From contig CAJNDS010002735.1 in the NCBI GenBank assembly GCA_905221605.1, forward strand, positions 1 through 64,000: a stretch of DNA of 64,000 bases. Reading direction: 5' to 3'. The notes under the pieces were generated by a model. The model searched no databases. It saw nothing but the letters and a program-made list of their open reading frames with translations, and was not told the DNA's origin. The DNA comes from Symbiodinium natans (taxonomy: Eukaryota; Sar; Dinophyceae; Suessiales; Symbiodiniaceae). Shown one piece after another: positions 12,183 to 24,753 of the stretch (position 1 is the stretch's first letter; the number at the start of each line of letters is the position of its first letter). Position numbers and translations under genes: made by a program.

Positions 12183-12383
12183 CTGACGTCTGGGAAACCC
12201 TGAACTACATGACATTTTTAAGAAATTTAGCCGGCTTAGCCTTAGGCCTGCCGGAAACCCTCGAACAGGCCCTGAAGGTTTGAGAATCCTGCATTCCTCC
12301 AAGAGCTGAGAATCACATCATGTTGCCTAGGGCTCGGGGCTTAGGGTGGATCTAGGGTTTAGGGCACACCCTAGATCCTAAAC

Positions 12384-12479
12384 CCGAAGGGCTTGACTAA
12401 GGTTCCTGACCCCCAAGCAGTTGAGGTCCTTCATGACGCACCTTCGACCGTGCAAGGGCTTCTGCTTGCTCTCGTAGGC
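12384..12479 (-). CDS. candidate internal exon of an unidentified gene
   Basis: The minus strand has acceptor CGTTCTCAG, then exactly 32 codons (phase 0) starting AYESKQKPLHGRRCVMKDLN, then donor GTTTAGGATC, a telomere-like unit. It lies 201 bp upstream, in minus orientation, of the Pro/Lys-rich exon and may belong to the same gene. Confidence 0.45.
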
Positions 12480-13239
12480 CTGAGAACGAGGCCGTTTAGG
12501 GTTTAGGGTTTAGGGTTTAGGGTTTAGGGCTTAGGGCTTAGGGCTTTAGGGTTTTTGGTTTGGGGTTTAGGGTTTGGGAAGCCCAAGAGGCCAAAGTGCA
12601 TCCTCAAGAGGCCTAGCTAGACATTACTCAACCTCAGATTTGCGACCTCGGCTCGGGGAGGACGCCGTCTCAGCGCTTTCAGGGGTAAAGCCCCCCAATG
12701 TGGGTTTAGGGTTCGGGGTTTAGGGTTGAGGGTTTAGGATTAAGGGTTGGGTTTCGTGTCCGGGGCTGGGGGCTTAGGGCTTTGGGGTGGAGAGTTTCGG
12801 GCTCGGGGGTCAGGGCCGTGGATACTTTTCCTTTTGGGGGGAGGGGGGGGGGGGGGCAGGTGGCAGGTGGTTAAGACTGAAGGGCTGGGTTTCCTTTCCA
12901 ACCTTCCGGGCATCGTAGGCTTTGGTGTTTGTGGGAACCTGACTCCAGTGGAGCTGACTAAGAAGACTGTGAGCGTTCCAGGGCTCCAGTTGATTGCTTC
13001 GGGTTGCACTAGGGTTGAGGGTTTAGGGCTTACGGTTTGGGGTTTAGGGTTTAGGGCACTCGCAGCTTGGAAATGCCCGCGACATTTGAATCATGCCCAG
13101 GAAGGGTTTGGGGCTTTGGGTGTTGGATGGTCGCTCCTGCAACCTCCCTTAGCCGATACTTGCCGACAGATGCCCCTACACGCTGCTGCACAAGGGCTTC
13201 AAAAAAAAAACGCCGCTCAGCAGCACTTCAGCCCTGTCT

Positions 13240-14893
13240 GGGCAGAAGCTTGTAGAGCCCGTCTGTCTTTGACTTAGGAATCCCATGAGCCCGTAACCCT
13301 AAGGCTAAAGGCTTAAACGCCGATAAGACCCCTATCAGACCCACAGGCAAGGAAGACTGGAATCGGGAAACCCCCTCCCAGCCGCGAAGGAGCGCCTCCG
13401 CGCATCGCTTACAGCAGAATCCGCCAGCCCATCCGCCGGGGGCGACCTCGTACCTGGGCTGAGGCTGCATGGGGGGTTTAGGGTTTAGGGTTTAGGGTTT
13501 AGGGTTTAGGGTTTAGGGTTTAGGGTTTCAGGTTTAGGGTTTAGGGTTTAGGGTTTAGGGTTTAGGGTTTAGGGTTTAGGGTTTAGGGTTTAGGGGGGGG
13601 TCTGAGAGTGGGAAATTTGGGGATCAGGTGTCAGGATGGTTGGAGGGGGGGGAGATTACAGTATACCACTTTCGGTGGCTTTCCCCGCCCCACCACCAGA
13701 ACACAAAACTCGTGTCTAAGCGCATCCCAAGGACCAGCATGATGGATGCGCGCAAAGAAACGTCTCCCATGAGCCCGGCATTGCCGCTTGCGCCCAGGCA
13801 GCCCTCGCAGGCACGTCCGAACAAATGATCGCAGATTAAGCTGCTTGCTTGTACTTAGAACTGCACCTTTGTGTGGTCCTGAAGAGTCCGGAATGCTTTA
13901 CTAGAGGTGCCCTAAGAATGCCAAGTGCCAACCTTCTTTTCGGGAATCCCATGCTTCCTCTCCTAAACTCTCTTGTGCTCCTTGCTCACCCCTAGCACTT
14001 CGAATCCGGCAACGTGCCTACAGGGGCTCGAGCCCGACGTCGCGTGAAGGCTTGCTTCATTTGAGTGACTTCGGGCAGGAAGTTTTTGGGGTTAGGGTTC
14101 AGCGGGCAAGGTGCGGTGAAGCACGACACTGACAGCTGCCAAATGCCAAGCGGTAGAATTTGGAAGCTCCCGAGCTACCCCCATCTTTTCATGAGGCATT
14201 TCGCTTGTCACCTGGCAAAGCCCGACTCGGGTCCAGCGAAGCGACCTGCAGAAAACGGGTCTTCGGTGCATTCAGGAATAGTCGGGCTTCGGCCTTGGGA
14301 ATTAGAAGGGGCTGCAGGCCGGACTGTCACTCTAGAAGGTTTGGGAGGCTTTCGAGTTGTTCTCACTACTAAGCGATTCTAACCCTAAACCCCGGCTTAA
14401 GCCCAGAAACTTTCCTGAAGCACTTAATCCCAGGAAGCCCTCAACACAGACATCTGAAGCCCAAAATGCCCCGCACATCCTAGGTCCTAAGTCCCAACCT
14501 GAACCATACACCCGCCACCTCCCGATGTCCAAAAGTCGCAGGAACCGGCAGAGTGGGAACAGCGTGGCTGTAAGCGGTTCCCTCGCATCTGAAAGACCCT
14601 CAGGCCTGCAATTCGCCCAGTTCACTCCGGAACAACCCTAAACCCTAAGCCCTAACCTGAACTTTAAACCCTGAACCCTAATCCCTAGGAGGCTTCGGAT
14701 TGCAGGAAGCCCCTCGAGTCAACTCGAAAGGACCTCAAAGCCTGGACTTTCCAGGGGGCAATTGGCTGCTTCTGGCTCTTCCATTCTGAACTCTCTCTTT
14801 TCGTGGCCCAAAACCCTGAACCCGACTTTTCTCAAAAACCATTGCAAACCCTTCGGCACCTTTGACGCCACGGACGAGGATAGCCCGGGCATT
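13240..14893. repeat. left flank block, diverged copy of the block right of the gene array
   Basis: Sequences such as AGGCAAGGAAGACTGGAA, GCTACCCCCATCTTTTCATG, AAGCCCGACTCGGGTCCAGC and GACGAGGATAGCCCGGGCAT recur in the same order and orientation at 25.2-28.1 kb. Open frames in the two copies are not conserved, so the block is probably non-coding. A homogeneous TTTAGGG array sits at 13474-13598. The (CT)n site near 14787 is empty here and filled in the right copy. Confidence 0.7.
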
Positions 14894-15432
14894 GGCCCCT
14901 TGCCTCGGCGTCTGTGACCTCGGGGAAGCTTTCGTTCGTGGATTGCAGGACCTCTTCGCACCGAAACCACCCAAAGGCCCCAAGCTTTGAGTCCCGAGCC
15001 ATTTTTCGCAAGCACTTGATACCCGTGCCATGCCAGGCTAGACAGTCGGGGGGGCAGTCAGCCCCACCTCCATACCAAACGACAAACAGACCCCTTGACA
15101 GAAAAAACGAGTTTGTCTCTTCAGCCTTGTCATGCAGACAATGCAGGCATGGAGGCAGGTCAGCGGCCCGACTGTGTTCGCGGCGTTGCATGGCACAGGG
15201 AGGCTCAGGGAGGTTTCGTTGACAGTCCAAGCGAAACAAGTCGACAGTTATACGCACATCTGCGGAATCTTTAGTTCAGCAGCTGTGATGACACTCAAAG
15301 GCTTAAAAGCCATGCTTGAGGAATCACTTCGCCGACTAAGGTGTCGCAACACAAAGATGATACAGGAGCTCTGAGAGGATCATGCTTAAAACCTCTGCAC
15401 GATGCATCGGTTCCCAGGGCGCTTTGCCCTGC
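14894..15432. repeat. partial array spacer at the left end of the gene array
   Basis: From about 14894 the sequence matches the intergenic spacer of the array units but lacks about 260 bp of it (compare 17255-17515). It joins the left flank block to the 3' end of the first gene copy, so the array ends in a truncated unit. Confidence 0.65.
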
Positions 15433-17049
15433 TCAGCTTGAAAGGAGTCCGAAGCAAAGAAAGCTCCAGGCAAAGCTAGCCAAAGATGCCAAAGCTCGAA
15501 GACCACCCGACGTCGTGCCGTCTCCTGCTGTCCCTGATCCGCTCAGGCTGGAAGACGTGCCAAACTGCTCCTCCGGGTTGGGATCCGCCACGTAGAGCAT
15601 CTTGCGGTTTGCCTCGGCACATTGGGTCAGGTCCGTTCGAGCATAGTCGTCGCAGTAGAAGACCACGCCGTAGCTCCGCCAGGTGCCTGCGACCTCACCC
15701 GTGAAATCGACCTTCGGCGTAAAGGTCCCGCTCGTGAGGAGCACGGCCGAGGACGCAGCGTCGCCAGAGTGAAGCATCACTGCACGAGCATCATCCATGC
15801 GATCACCTGACTGAAAGCCGCTCCTGCCGTCCAGGAAAGGAACAGCCGCCATGTTCTTGCTCGTCGTGGTGCCGGTGTCCCCACTGTAGGTTGCATAGAG
15901 GCTTGCGTCGTTGAGCAAGTTGACGGCGTTGTAGTACACCCACTTGCCGGTAGCACCGCACATCTTCAAGTCTGAAGCAGAGATGCTGGCGTCGCTGAGC
16001 AGCGTGTTTTGGGCTGGGCAGGCTACAGGTCCTAGGTCCAGAAAAAAAAGAGCGCTCGGGCGTCCAACTTGCTTGGTCAGGCTTCGTCCCTCTTTACCGT
16101 TCTGTATGTTTCTTTATCCTGCTTTGTCTCGAAACCTTGAACGTCTGCTACGAAAACGACGCGGGTGCACTATCACACAAAATACATACTACAATCCCAA
16201 GCTGAATTTTTGGAAGCGCGCAGTAGACCTGGTATCAGACAGAATCAGACAGAATCAGACAAGGCATGCCAAGGCTCCATAGTTGTTTCCGTTGGATGTC
16301 GGCAGCTTGCCAGTGCTCAGCGTGACGCCACCAGTGCTCCACGTGTAGGTGCGCCGCGTCGTGGCCACGTAGTCCCCGGTGCGGTAGAGGAACACGTTCT
16401 TGAGCTGTTTCGCATCGTCGCTGATCTCCACAATCGAGAAGTTGGTCCACGCCGCTGTAGCCGTGTTTGTCACTCCTGTCTCCCGAGTCGGGGGGCTGTT
16501 GCCCGTCATGCCTGGCCCAGCCCAGGCACCACCACCCAAAGAGCACTGCACGGCAGCGCAAGCGCCCGAGAGCTGGGCCTTGCCGTCCGAGATAAACTCG
16601 GTGCAGCCCAAGTCATTCTGAGTGGAAAGCTCCTCAACTGCGCTTGCCCCGGACCGCACCCACTTGTCAACGTACTCAAAGATGGGGTACCTCGCATGCC
16701 CGCACGGTCTCTGCAACATGGGCTTTCTAACATGGGCTGTCTAACATGGGCTTTCTAGCAACACAGGGCTCTAAGGCTTCAGTCCAAGGAAAGAGCCGCA
16801 TCACTGACCTTAGACCTTGCCAGGAAACAGCTTGCACTCCCCGCTGAGGATTTCAAGCGACTCGGTGGCGCAATCTTGGATGTAAGGATGGTTGATGTAG
16901 CATGTTGCGCCGAAGAGGTTGCACACCTGGACATGGAAGGCCTTTCCTGTGGTGATGTTGGCAGCTCCGCTCGTGCAGCGGGTGATGTTGGGCTCCTGGG
17001 CTGCTGCCAACGACAGCAAAGCCAGCGCACGAAGGTACCGGGATGCCAT
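15433..17049 (-). CDS. array gene copy A: predicted secreted, GPI-anchored surface protein
   Basis: Three exons on the minus strand. Exon 1, 17049-16816, starts at ATG with MASRYLRALALLSLAAA, a signal peptide, and has NIT N-glycosylation sites and several Cys. A GT-AG intron holds three copies of CATGTTAGAAAGCC-like sequence. Exon 2 is 16710 to about 16266. A second intron follows whose ends are unsure (a GC donor at 16265 and acceptor before 16022 keeps frame). Exon 3 ends at 15433. The C-terminus has a Ser/Gly linker (SLSGSGTAGDG) and a hydrophobic tail ending CFGLLSS, typical of a GPI-attachment signal. Total about 422 residues. No domain recognised; the role is probably at the cell surface. 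Confidence 0.7.
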
Positions 17050-17119
17050 GTTGAGCGACTTCAGATCCAAGACTAGCAGGAGCTTCGATCCAAAACTGTC
17101 GAGAAGAGAGCGGGCGACT

Positions 17120-17127
17120 CTATATAG
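17120..17127 (-). promoter_or_regulatory. TATA-like element upstream of array genes
   Basis: CTATATAG lies about 71 bp before the ATG of copy A and recurs at 19702-19709, 22263-22270 and 24824-24831 before copies B, C and D. Distance fits a TATA box with a start site about 30 bp downstream. Dinoflagellates are generally described as lacking TATA boxes, so it may be fortuitous and kept only by array homogenisation. Confidence 0.35.
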
Positions 17128-18013
17128 CTAGTATCCGGCTAGTCTCCGACCCGTCTCGGGGAGGCGGGACGTGTGACCGCATTACTCCATTGGGGAGGCA
17201 AGTGCAGACGCCGTGAAGAATCTATGGGCCCCCTGCCTCGGCGTCTGCGACCTCGGAGAAGTCTCCTGGCGCGTGGGGCGCGTAGCTTTCGGAATGGGGG
17301 GTGAGGGCTGCGGGCTCTTCATGGTTCTTCAAGCCCTCGTTGTCTGCTGGATGGGCCACTGACGAAGCGCGGCTAAACCGAAGCTCCAACCCCCAATGCA
17401 CCATGCCCGAAGCCCGACATCGAATCTGAGACGTTCCCCTTGCAAAGCGGCCTTCGCTCCTCCTGCATCCTCAGATAACTCGCCATTTCTTACCTGTGGC
17501 ATTCTCTCAGCTTCGGTTCGGGGATTGCAGGACCTCTTCGCACCGAAACCACCCAAAGGCCCCAAGCTTCGAGTCACGACCCATTTTCGCAAGCACTTGA
17601 TACCTGTGCCATGCCAGGCTAGACAGTCGGGGGGCAGTCAGCCCCACCTCCATACCAAACGACAAACAGACCCCTTGACAGAAAAAACGAGTTTGTCTCT
17701 TCAGCCTTGTCATGCAGACAATGCAGGCATGGAGGCAGGTCAGCGGCCCGACTGTGTTCGCGGTGTTGCATGGCACAGGGAGGTTTCGTTGACAGTCCAA
17801 TCGAAACAAGTCGACAGTTATACGCACATCTGCGGAATCTTTAGTTCAGCAGCTGAGCTGACACTCAAAGGCTCAAAGGCCATGTTTGAGGAATCACTTC
17901 GCCGACTAAGGTGTCGCAACACAAAGATGACACAGGAGCTCTGAGAGAGCTCTGAGAAGATCGTACTTAAAAACTCTGCACGATGCATCGGTTCCCAGGG
18001 CGCTTTGCCCTGC

Positions 18014-19631
18014 TCAGCTTGAAAGGAGTCCGAAGCAAAGAAAGCTCCAGGCGAAGCTAGCCAAAGATGCCAAAGCTCGAAGACCACCCGACGTCGTGCC
18101 GTCTCCTGCTGTCCCTGATCCGCTCAGGCTGGAAGACGTGCCAAACTGCTCCTCCGGGTTGGGATCCGCGACGTAGAGCATCTTGCGGTTTGCCTCAGCA
18201 CATTGGGTCAGGTCCGTTCGAGCATAGTCGTCGCAGTAGAAGACCACGCCGTAGCTCCGCCAGGTGCCTGCGACCTCACCCGTGAAATCGACCTTCGGCG
18301 TAAAGGTCCCGCTCGTGAGGAGCACGGCCGAGGACGCAGCGTCGCCAGAGTGAAGCATCACTGCCCGAGCGTCATCCATGCGATCACCTGACTGAAAGCC
18401 GCTCCTGCCGTCCAGGAAAGGAACAGCCGCCATGTTCTTGCTCGTCGTGGTGCCGGTGTCCCCACTGTAGGTTGCATAGAGGCTTGCGTCGTTCAGCAAG
18501 TTGACGGCGTTGTAGTACACCCACTTGCCGGTAGCACCGCACATCTTCAAGTCTGAAGCAGAGATGCTGGCGTCGCTGAGCAGCGTGTTTTGGGCTGGGC
18601 AGGCTACAGGTCCTAGGTCCAGAAAACAAAGAGCGCTCGGACGTCCAACTTGCTTGGTCAGGCTTCGTCCCTCTTTATCGTTCTTTATGTTTCTTTATCC
18701 TGCTTTGTCTCGAAACCTCGCACGTCTGCTACGAAAACGATGCAGATGCACTATCGCACAAAATGCATACTACAATCCCCAAGCTGGATTTTTGGAAGCG
18801 CGCAGTAGACCTGGCATCAGACAGAATCAGACAGAATCAGACAAGGCATGCCAAGGCTCCATAGTTGTTTCCGTTGGATGTCGGCAGCTTGCCAGTGCTC
18901 AGCGTGACGCCACCAGTGCTCCACGTGTAGGTGCGCCGCGTCGTGGCCACGTAGTCCCCGGTGCGGTAGAGGAACACGTTCTTGAGCTGTTTCGCATCGT
19001 CGCTGATCTCCACAATCGAGAAGTTGGTCCACGCCGCTGTAGCCGTGTTTGTCACTCCTGTCTCCCGAGTCGGGGGGCTGTTGCCCGTCATGCCTGGCCC
19101 AGCCCAGGCACCACCACCCAAAGAGCACTGCACGGCAGCGCAAGCGCCCGAGAGCTGGGCCTTGCCGTCCGAGATAAACTCGGTGCAGCCCAAGTCATTC
19201 TGAGTGGAAAGCTCCTCAACTGCGCTTGCCCCGGACCGCACCCACTTGTCAACGTACTCAAAGATGGGGTACCTCGCATGCCCGCACGGTCTCTGCAACA
19301 TGGGCTTTCTAACATGGGCTGTCTAACATGGGCTTTCTAGCAACATGGGGCTCTAAGGCTTCAGTCCAAGGCAAGAGCCGCATCACTGACCTTAGACCTT
19401 GCCAGGAAACAGCTTGCACTCCCCGCTGAGGATTTCAAGCGACTCGGTGGCGCAATCTTGGATGTAAGGATGGTTGATGTAGCATGTTGCGCCGAAGAGG
19501 TTGCACACCTGGACATGGAAGGCCTTTCCTGTGGTGATGTTGGCAGCTCCGCTCGTGCAGCGGGTGATGTTGGGCTCCTGGGCTGCTGCCAACGACAGCA
19601 AAGCCAGCGCACGAAGGTACCGGGATGCCAT
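18014..19631 (-). CDS. array gene copy B: predicted secreted, GPI-anchored surface protein
   Basis: Second unit of the array, with the same three-exon structure. Exon 1 is 19631-19398 with the same signal peptide, exon 2 starts at 19292, exon 3 runs from about 18603 to 18014. The exon 3 protein is identical to that of copy A. Intron 2 keeps the tripled CAGACAGAAT segment seen in copy A. No disabling change seen. Confidence 0.7.
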
Positions 19632-20584
19632 GTTGAGCGACTTCAGATCCAAGACTAGCAGGAGCTTCGATCCAAAACTGTCGAGAAGAGAGCGGGCGAC
19701 TCTATATAGCTAGTATCCGGCTAGTCTCCGACCCGTCTCGGGGAGGCGGGACGTGTGACCGCATTACTCCATTGGGGAGGCAAGCGCAAACGCCGTGAAG
19801 AATCTATGGGCCCCCTGCCTCGGCGTCTGCGACCTCGGAGAAGTCTCCTGGCGCGTGGGGCGCGTAGCTTTCGGAATGAGGGGCGAGGGCTACGGGCTCT
19901 TCATGGTTCTTCAAGCCCTCGTTGTCTGCTGGATGGGCCGCTGACGAAGCGCTAACCCGAAGCTCCAACCCCCAATGCACCATGCCCCAAGCCCGAAATC
20001 GAATCTGAGACGTTCCCCTTGCAAAGCGGCCTTCGCTCCTCCTGCATCCTCAGATAACTCGCCATTTCTTACCTGTGGCATTCTCTCAGCTTCGGTTCGG
20101 GGATTGCAGGACCTCTTCGCACCGAAACCACCCAAAGGCCCCAAGCTTCGAGTCACGACCCATTTTCGCAAGCACTTGATACCCGTGCCATGCCAGGCTA
20201 GACAGTCGGGGGGCAGTCAGCCCCACCTCCATACCAAACGACAAACAGACCCCTTGACAGAAAAAACGAGTTTGTCTCTTCAGCCTTGTCATGCAGACAA
20301 TGCAGGCATGGAGGCAGGTCAGCGGCCCGACTGTGTTCGCGGTGTTGCATGGCACAGGGAGGTTTCGTTGACAGTCCAATCGAAACAAGTCGACAGTTAT
20401 ACGCACATCTGCGGAATCTTTAGTTCAGCAGCTTTGAGTGTCACTCAAAGGCTTAAAGGCCATGTTTGAGGAATCACTTCGCCGACTAAGGTGTCGCAAC
20501 ACAAAGATGACACACAGGAGCTCTGAGCGGAACGTACTTAAAACCTCTGCACGATGCATCGGTTCCCAGGGCCCTTTGCCCTGC

Positions 20585-22192
20585 TCAGCTTGAAAGGAGT
20601 CCGAAGCAAAGAAAGCTCCAGGCGAAGCTAGCCAAAGATGCCAAAGCTCGAAGACCACCCGACGTCGTGCCGTCTCCTGCTGTCCCTGATCCGCTAAGGC
20701 TGGAAGTCGTGCCAAACTGCTCCTCTGGGTTGGGATCCGCGACGTAGAGCATCTTGCGGTTTGCCTCAGCACATTGGGTCAGGTCCGTTCGAGCATAGTC
20801 GTCGCAGTAGAAGACCACGCCGTAGCTCCGCCAGGTGCCTGCGACCTCACCCGTGAAATCGACCTTCGGCGTAAAGGTCCCGCTCGTGAGGAGCACGGCC
20901 GAGGACGCAGCGTCGCCAGAGTGAAGCATCACTGCCCGAGCGTCATCCATGCGATCACCTGACTGAAAGCCGCTCCTGCCGTCCAGGAAAGGAACAGCCG
21001 CCATGTTCTTGCTCGTCGTGGTGCCGGTGTCCCCACTGTAGGTTGCATAGAGGCTTGCGTCGTTCAGCAAGTTGACGGCGTTGTAGTACACCCACTTGCC
21101 GGTAGCACCGCACATCTTCAAGTCTGAAGCAGAGATGCTGGCGTCGCTGAGCAGCGTGTTTTGGGCTGGGCAGGCTACAGGTCCTAGGTCCAGAAAAAAA
21201 AGAGCGCTCGGGCGTCCAACTTGCTTGGTCAGGCTTCGTCCCTCTTTATCGTTCTTTGAATTTCTTTATCCTGCTTTGTCTCGAAACCTCGCACGTCTGC
21301 TACGAAAACGATGCGGGTGCACCATCGCTACAGTCACTACAGTCACTGACAAATCCCCAAGCTGGATTTTTGGAAGCGCACAGTAGACCTGGCAGAATCA
21401 GACAAGGCATGCCAAGGCTCCATAGTTGTTTCCGTTGGATGTCGGCAGCTTGCCAGTGCTCAGCGTGACGCCACCAGTGCTCCACGTGTAGGTGCGCCGC
21501 GTCGTGGCCACGTAGTCCCCGGTGCGGTAGAGGAACACGTTCTTGAGCTGTTTCGCATCGTCGCTGATCTCCACAATCGAGAAGTTGGTCCACGCCGCTG
21601 TAGCCGTGTTTGTCACTCCTGTCTCCCGAGTCGGGGGGCTGTTGCCCGTCATGCCTGGCCCAGCCCAGGCACCACCACCCAAAGAGCACTGCACGGCAGC
21701 GCAAGCGCCCGAGAGCTGGGCCTTGCCGTCCGAGATAAACTCGGTGCAGCCCAAGTCATTCTGAGTGGAAAGCTCCTCAACTGCGCTTGCCCCGGACCGC
21801 ACCCACTTGTCAACGTACTCAAAGATGGGGTACCTCGCATGCCCGCACGGTCTCTGCAACATGGGCTTTCTAACATGGGCTGTCTAACATGGGCTTTCTA
21901 GCAACATGGGGCTCTAAGGCTTCAGTCCAAGGCAAGAGCCGCATCACTGACCTTAGACCTTGCCAGGAAACAGCTTGCACTCCCCGCTGAGGATTTCAAG
22001 CGACTCGGTGGCGCAATCTTGGATGTAAGGATGGTTGATGTAGCATGTTGCGCCGAAGAGGTTGCACACCTGGACATGGAAGGCCTTTCCTGTGGTGATG
22101 TTGGCAGCTCCGCTCGTGCAGCGGGTGATGTTGGGCTCCTGGGCTGCTGCCAACGACAGCAAAGCCAGCGCACGAAGGTACCGGGATGCCAT
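20585..22192 (-). CDS. array gene copy C: predicted secreted, GPI-anchored surface protein
   Basis: Third unit. Exon 1 is 22192-21959, exon 2 starts at 21853, exon 3 runs from about 21174 to 20585. Near the C-terminus it carries one Ser-to-Thr change (GTTSSLSGS instead of GTSSSLSGS) plus a silent change. Intron 2 has lost part of the CAGACAGAAT repeat and carries a duplicated ACAGTCACT not found in A and B. Otherwise identical; reading frames intact. Confidence 0.7.
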
Positions 22193-23145
22193 GTTGAGCG
22201 ACTTCAGATCCAAGACTAGCAGGAGCTTCGATCCAAAACTGTCGAGAAGAGAGCGGGCGACTCTATATAGCTAGTATCCGGCTAGTCTCCGACCCGTCTC
22301 GGGGAGGCGGGACGTGTGACCGCATTACTCCATTGGGGAGGCAAGCGCAAACGCCGTGAAGAATCTATGGGCCCCCTGCCTCGGCGTCTGCGACCTCGGA
22401 GAAGTCTCCTGGCGCGTGGGGCGCGTAGCTTTCGGAATGAGGGGCGAGGGCTACGGGCTCTTCATGGTTCTTCAAGCCCTCGTTGTCTGCTGGATGGGCC
22501 GCTGACGAAGCGCTAGCCCGAAGCTCCAACCCCCAATGCACCATGCCCCAAGCCCGAAATCGAATCTGAGACGTTCCCCTTGCAAAGCGGCCTTCGCTCC
22601 TCCTGCATCCTCAGATAACTCGCCATTTCTTACCTGTGGCATTCTCTCAGCTTCGGTTCGGGGATTGCAGGACCTCTTCGCACCGAAACCACCCAAAGGC
22701 CCCAAGCTTCGAGTCACGACCCATTTTCGCAAGCACTTGATACCCGTGCCATGCCAGGCTAGACAGTCGGGGGGCAGTCAGCCCCACCTCCATACCAAAC
22801 GACAAACAGACCCCTTGACAGAAAAAACGAGTTTGTCTCTTCAGCCTTGTCATGCAGACAATGCAGGCATGGAGGCAGGTCAGCGGCCCGACTGTGTTCG
22901 CGGTGTTGCATGGCACAGGGAGGTTTCGTTGACAGTCCAATCGAAACAAGTCGACAGTTATACGCACATCTGCGGAATCTTTAGTTCAGCAGCTTTGAGT
23001 GTCACTCAAAGGCTTAAAGGCCATGTTTGAGGAATCACTTCGCCGACTAAGGTGTCGCAACACAAAGATGACACACAGGAGCTCTGAGCGGAACGTACTT
23101 AAAACCTCTGCACGATGCATCGGTTCCCAGGGCGCTTTGCCCTGC

Positions 23146-24753
23146 TCAGCTTGAAAGGAGTCCGAAGCAAAGAAAGCTCCAGGCGAAGCTGGCCAAAGAT
23201 GCCAAAGCTCGAAGACCACCCGACGTCGTGCCGTCTCCTGCTGTCCCTGATCCGCTCAGGCTGGAAGACGTGCCAAACTGCTCCTCCGGGTTGGGATCCG
23301 CCACGTAGAGCATCTTGCGGTTTGCCTCGGCACATTGGGTCAGGTCCGTTCGAGCATAGTCGTCGCAGTAGAAGACCACGCCGTAGCTCCGCCAGGTGCC
23401 TGCGACCTCACCCGTGAAATCGACCTTCGGCGTAAAGGTCCCGCTCGTGAGGAGCACGGCCGAGGACGCAGCGTCGCCAGAGTGAAGCATCACTGCCCGA
23501 GCGTCATCCATGCGATCACCTGACTGAAAGCCGCTCCTGCCGTCCAGGAAAGGAACAGCCGCCATGTTCTTGCTCGTCGTGGTGCCGGTGTCCCCACTGT
23601 AGGTTGCATAGAGGCTTGCGTCGTTCAGCAAGTTGACGGCGTTGTAGTACACCCACTTGCCGGTAGCACCGCACATCTTCAAGTCTGAAGCAGAGATGCT
23701 GGCGTCGCTGAGCAGCGTGTTTTGGGCTGGGCAGGCTACAGGTCCTAGGTCCAGAAAAAAAAGAGCGCTCGGGCGTCCAACTTGCTTGGTCAGGCTTCGT
23801 CCCTCTTTATCGTTCTTTGAATTTCTTTATCCTGCTTTGTCTCGAAACCTCGCACGTCTGCTACGAAAACGATGCGGGTGCACCATCGCTACAGTCACTA
23901 CAGTCACTGACAAATCCCCAAGCTGGATTTTTGGAAGCGCACAGTAGACCTGGCAGAATCAGACAAGGCATGCCAAGGCTCCATAGTTGTTTCCGTTGGA
24001 TGTCGGCAGCTTGCCAGTGCTCAGCGTGACGCCACCAGTGCTCCACGTGTAGGTGCGCCGCGTCGTGGCCACGTAGTCCCCGGTGCGGTAGAGGAACACG
24101 TTCTTGAGCTGTTTCGCATCGTCGCTGATCTCCACAATCGAGAAGTTGGTCCACGCCGCTGTAGCCGTGTTTGTCACTCCTGTCTCCCGAGTCGGGGGGC
24201 TGTTGCCCGTCATGCCTGGCCCAGCCCAGGCACCACCACCCAAAGAGCACTGCACGGCAGCGCAAGCGCCCGAGAGCTGGGCCTTGCCGTCCGAGATAAA
24301 CTCGGTGCAGCCCAAGTCATTCTGAGTGGAAAGCTCCTCAACTGCGCTTGCCCCGGACCGCACCCACTTGTCAACGTACTCAAAGATGGGGTACCTCGCA
24401 TGCCCGCACGGTCTCTGCAACATGGGCTTTCTAACATGGGCTGTCTAACATGGGCTTTCTAGCAACACAGGGCTCTAAGGCTTCAGTCCAAGGCAAGAGC
24501 CGCATCACTGACCTTAGACCTTGCCAGGAAACAGCTTGCACTCCCCGCTGAGGATTTCAAGCGACTCGGTGGCGCAATCTTGGATGTACGGATGGTTGAT
24601 GTAGCATGTTGCGCCGAAGAGGTTGCACACCTGGACATGGAAGGCCTTTCCTGTGGTGATGTTGGCAGCTCCGCTCGTGCAGCGGGTGATGTTGGGCTCC
24701 TGGGCTGCTGCCAACGACAGCAAAGCCAGCGCACGAAGGTACCGGGATGCCAT
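23146..24753 (-). CDS. array gene copy D: predicted secreted, GPI-anchored surface protein
   Basis: Fourth unit, the first in transcriptional order if read from the right. Exon 1 is 24753-24520, exon 2 starts at 24414, exon 3 runs from about 23735 to 23146. It shares the intron 2 form of copy C but the GTSSSLSGS form of A and B, and has a silent change in exon 1 (CCT to CCG at the Pro of NHPYIQD). This mosaic suggests gene conversion among copies. Confidence 0.7.

Noticed and set aside
17396-17944. 164-182 codon plus-strand frames repeated in each array spacer
   Set aside because: Length varies between units because of a 1-bp difference in a G run and other small indels, and their conservation equals that of the whole near-identical unit; no coding-specific signal.
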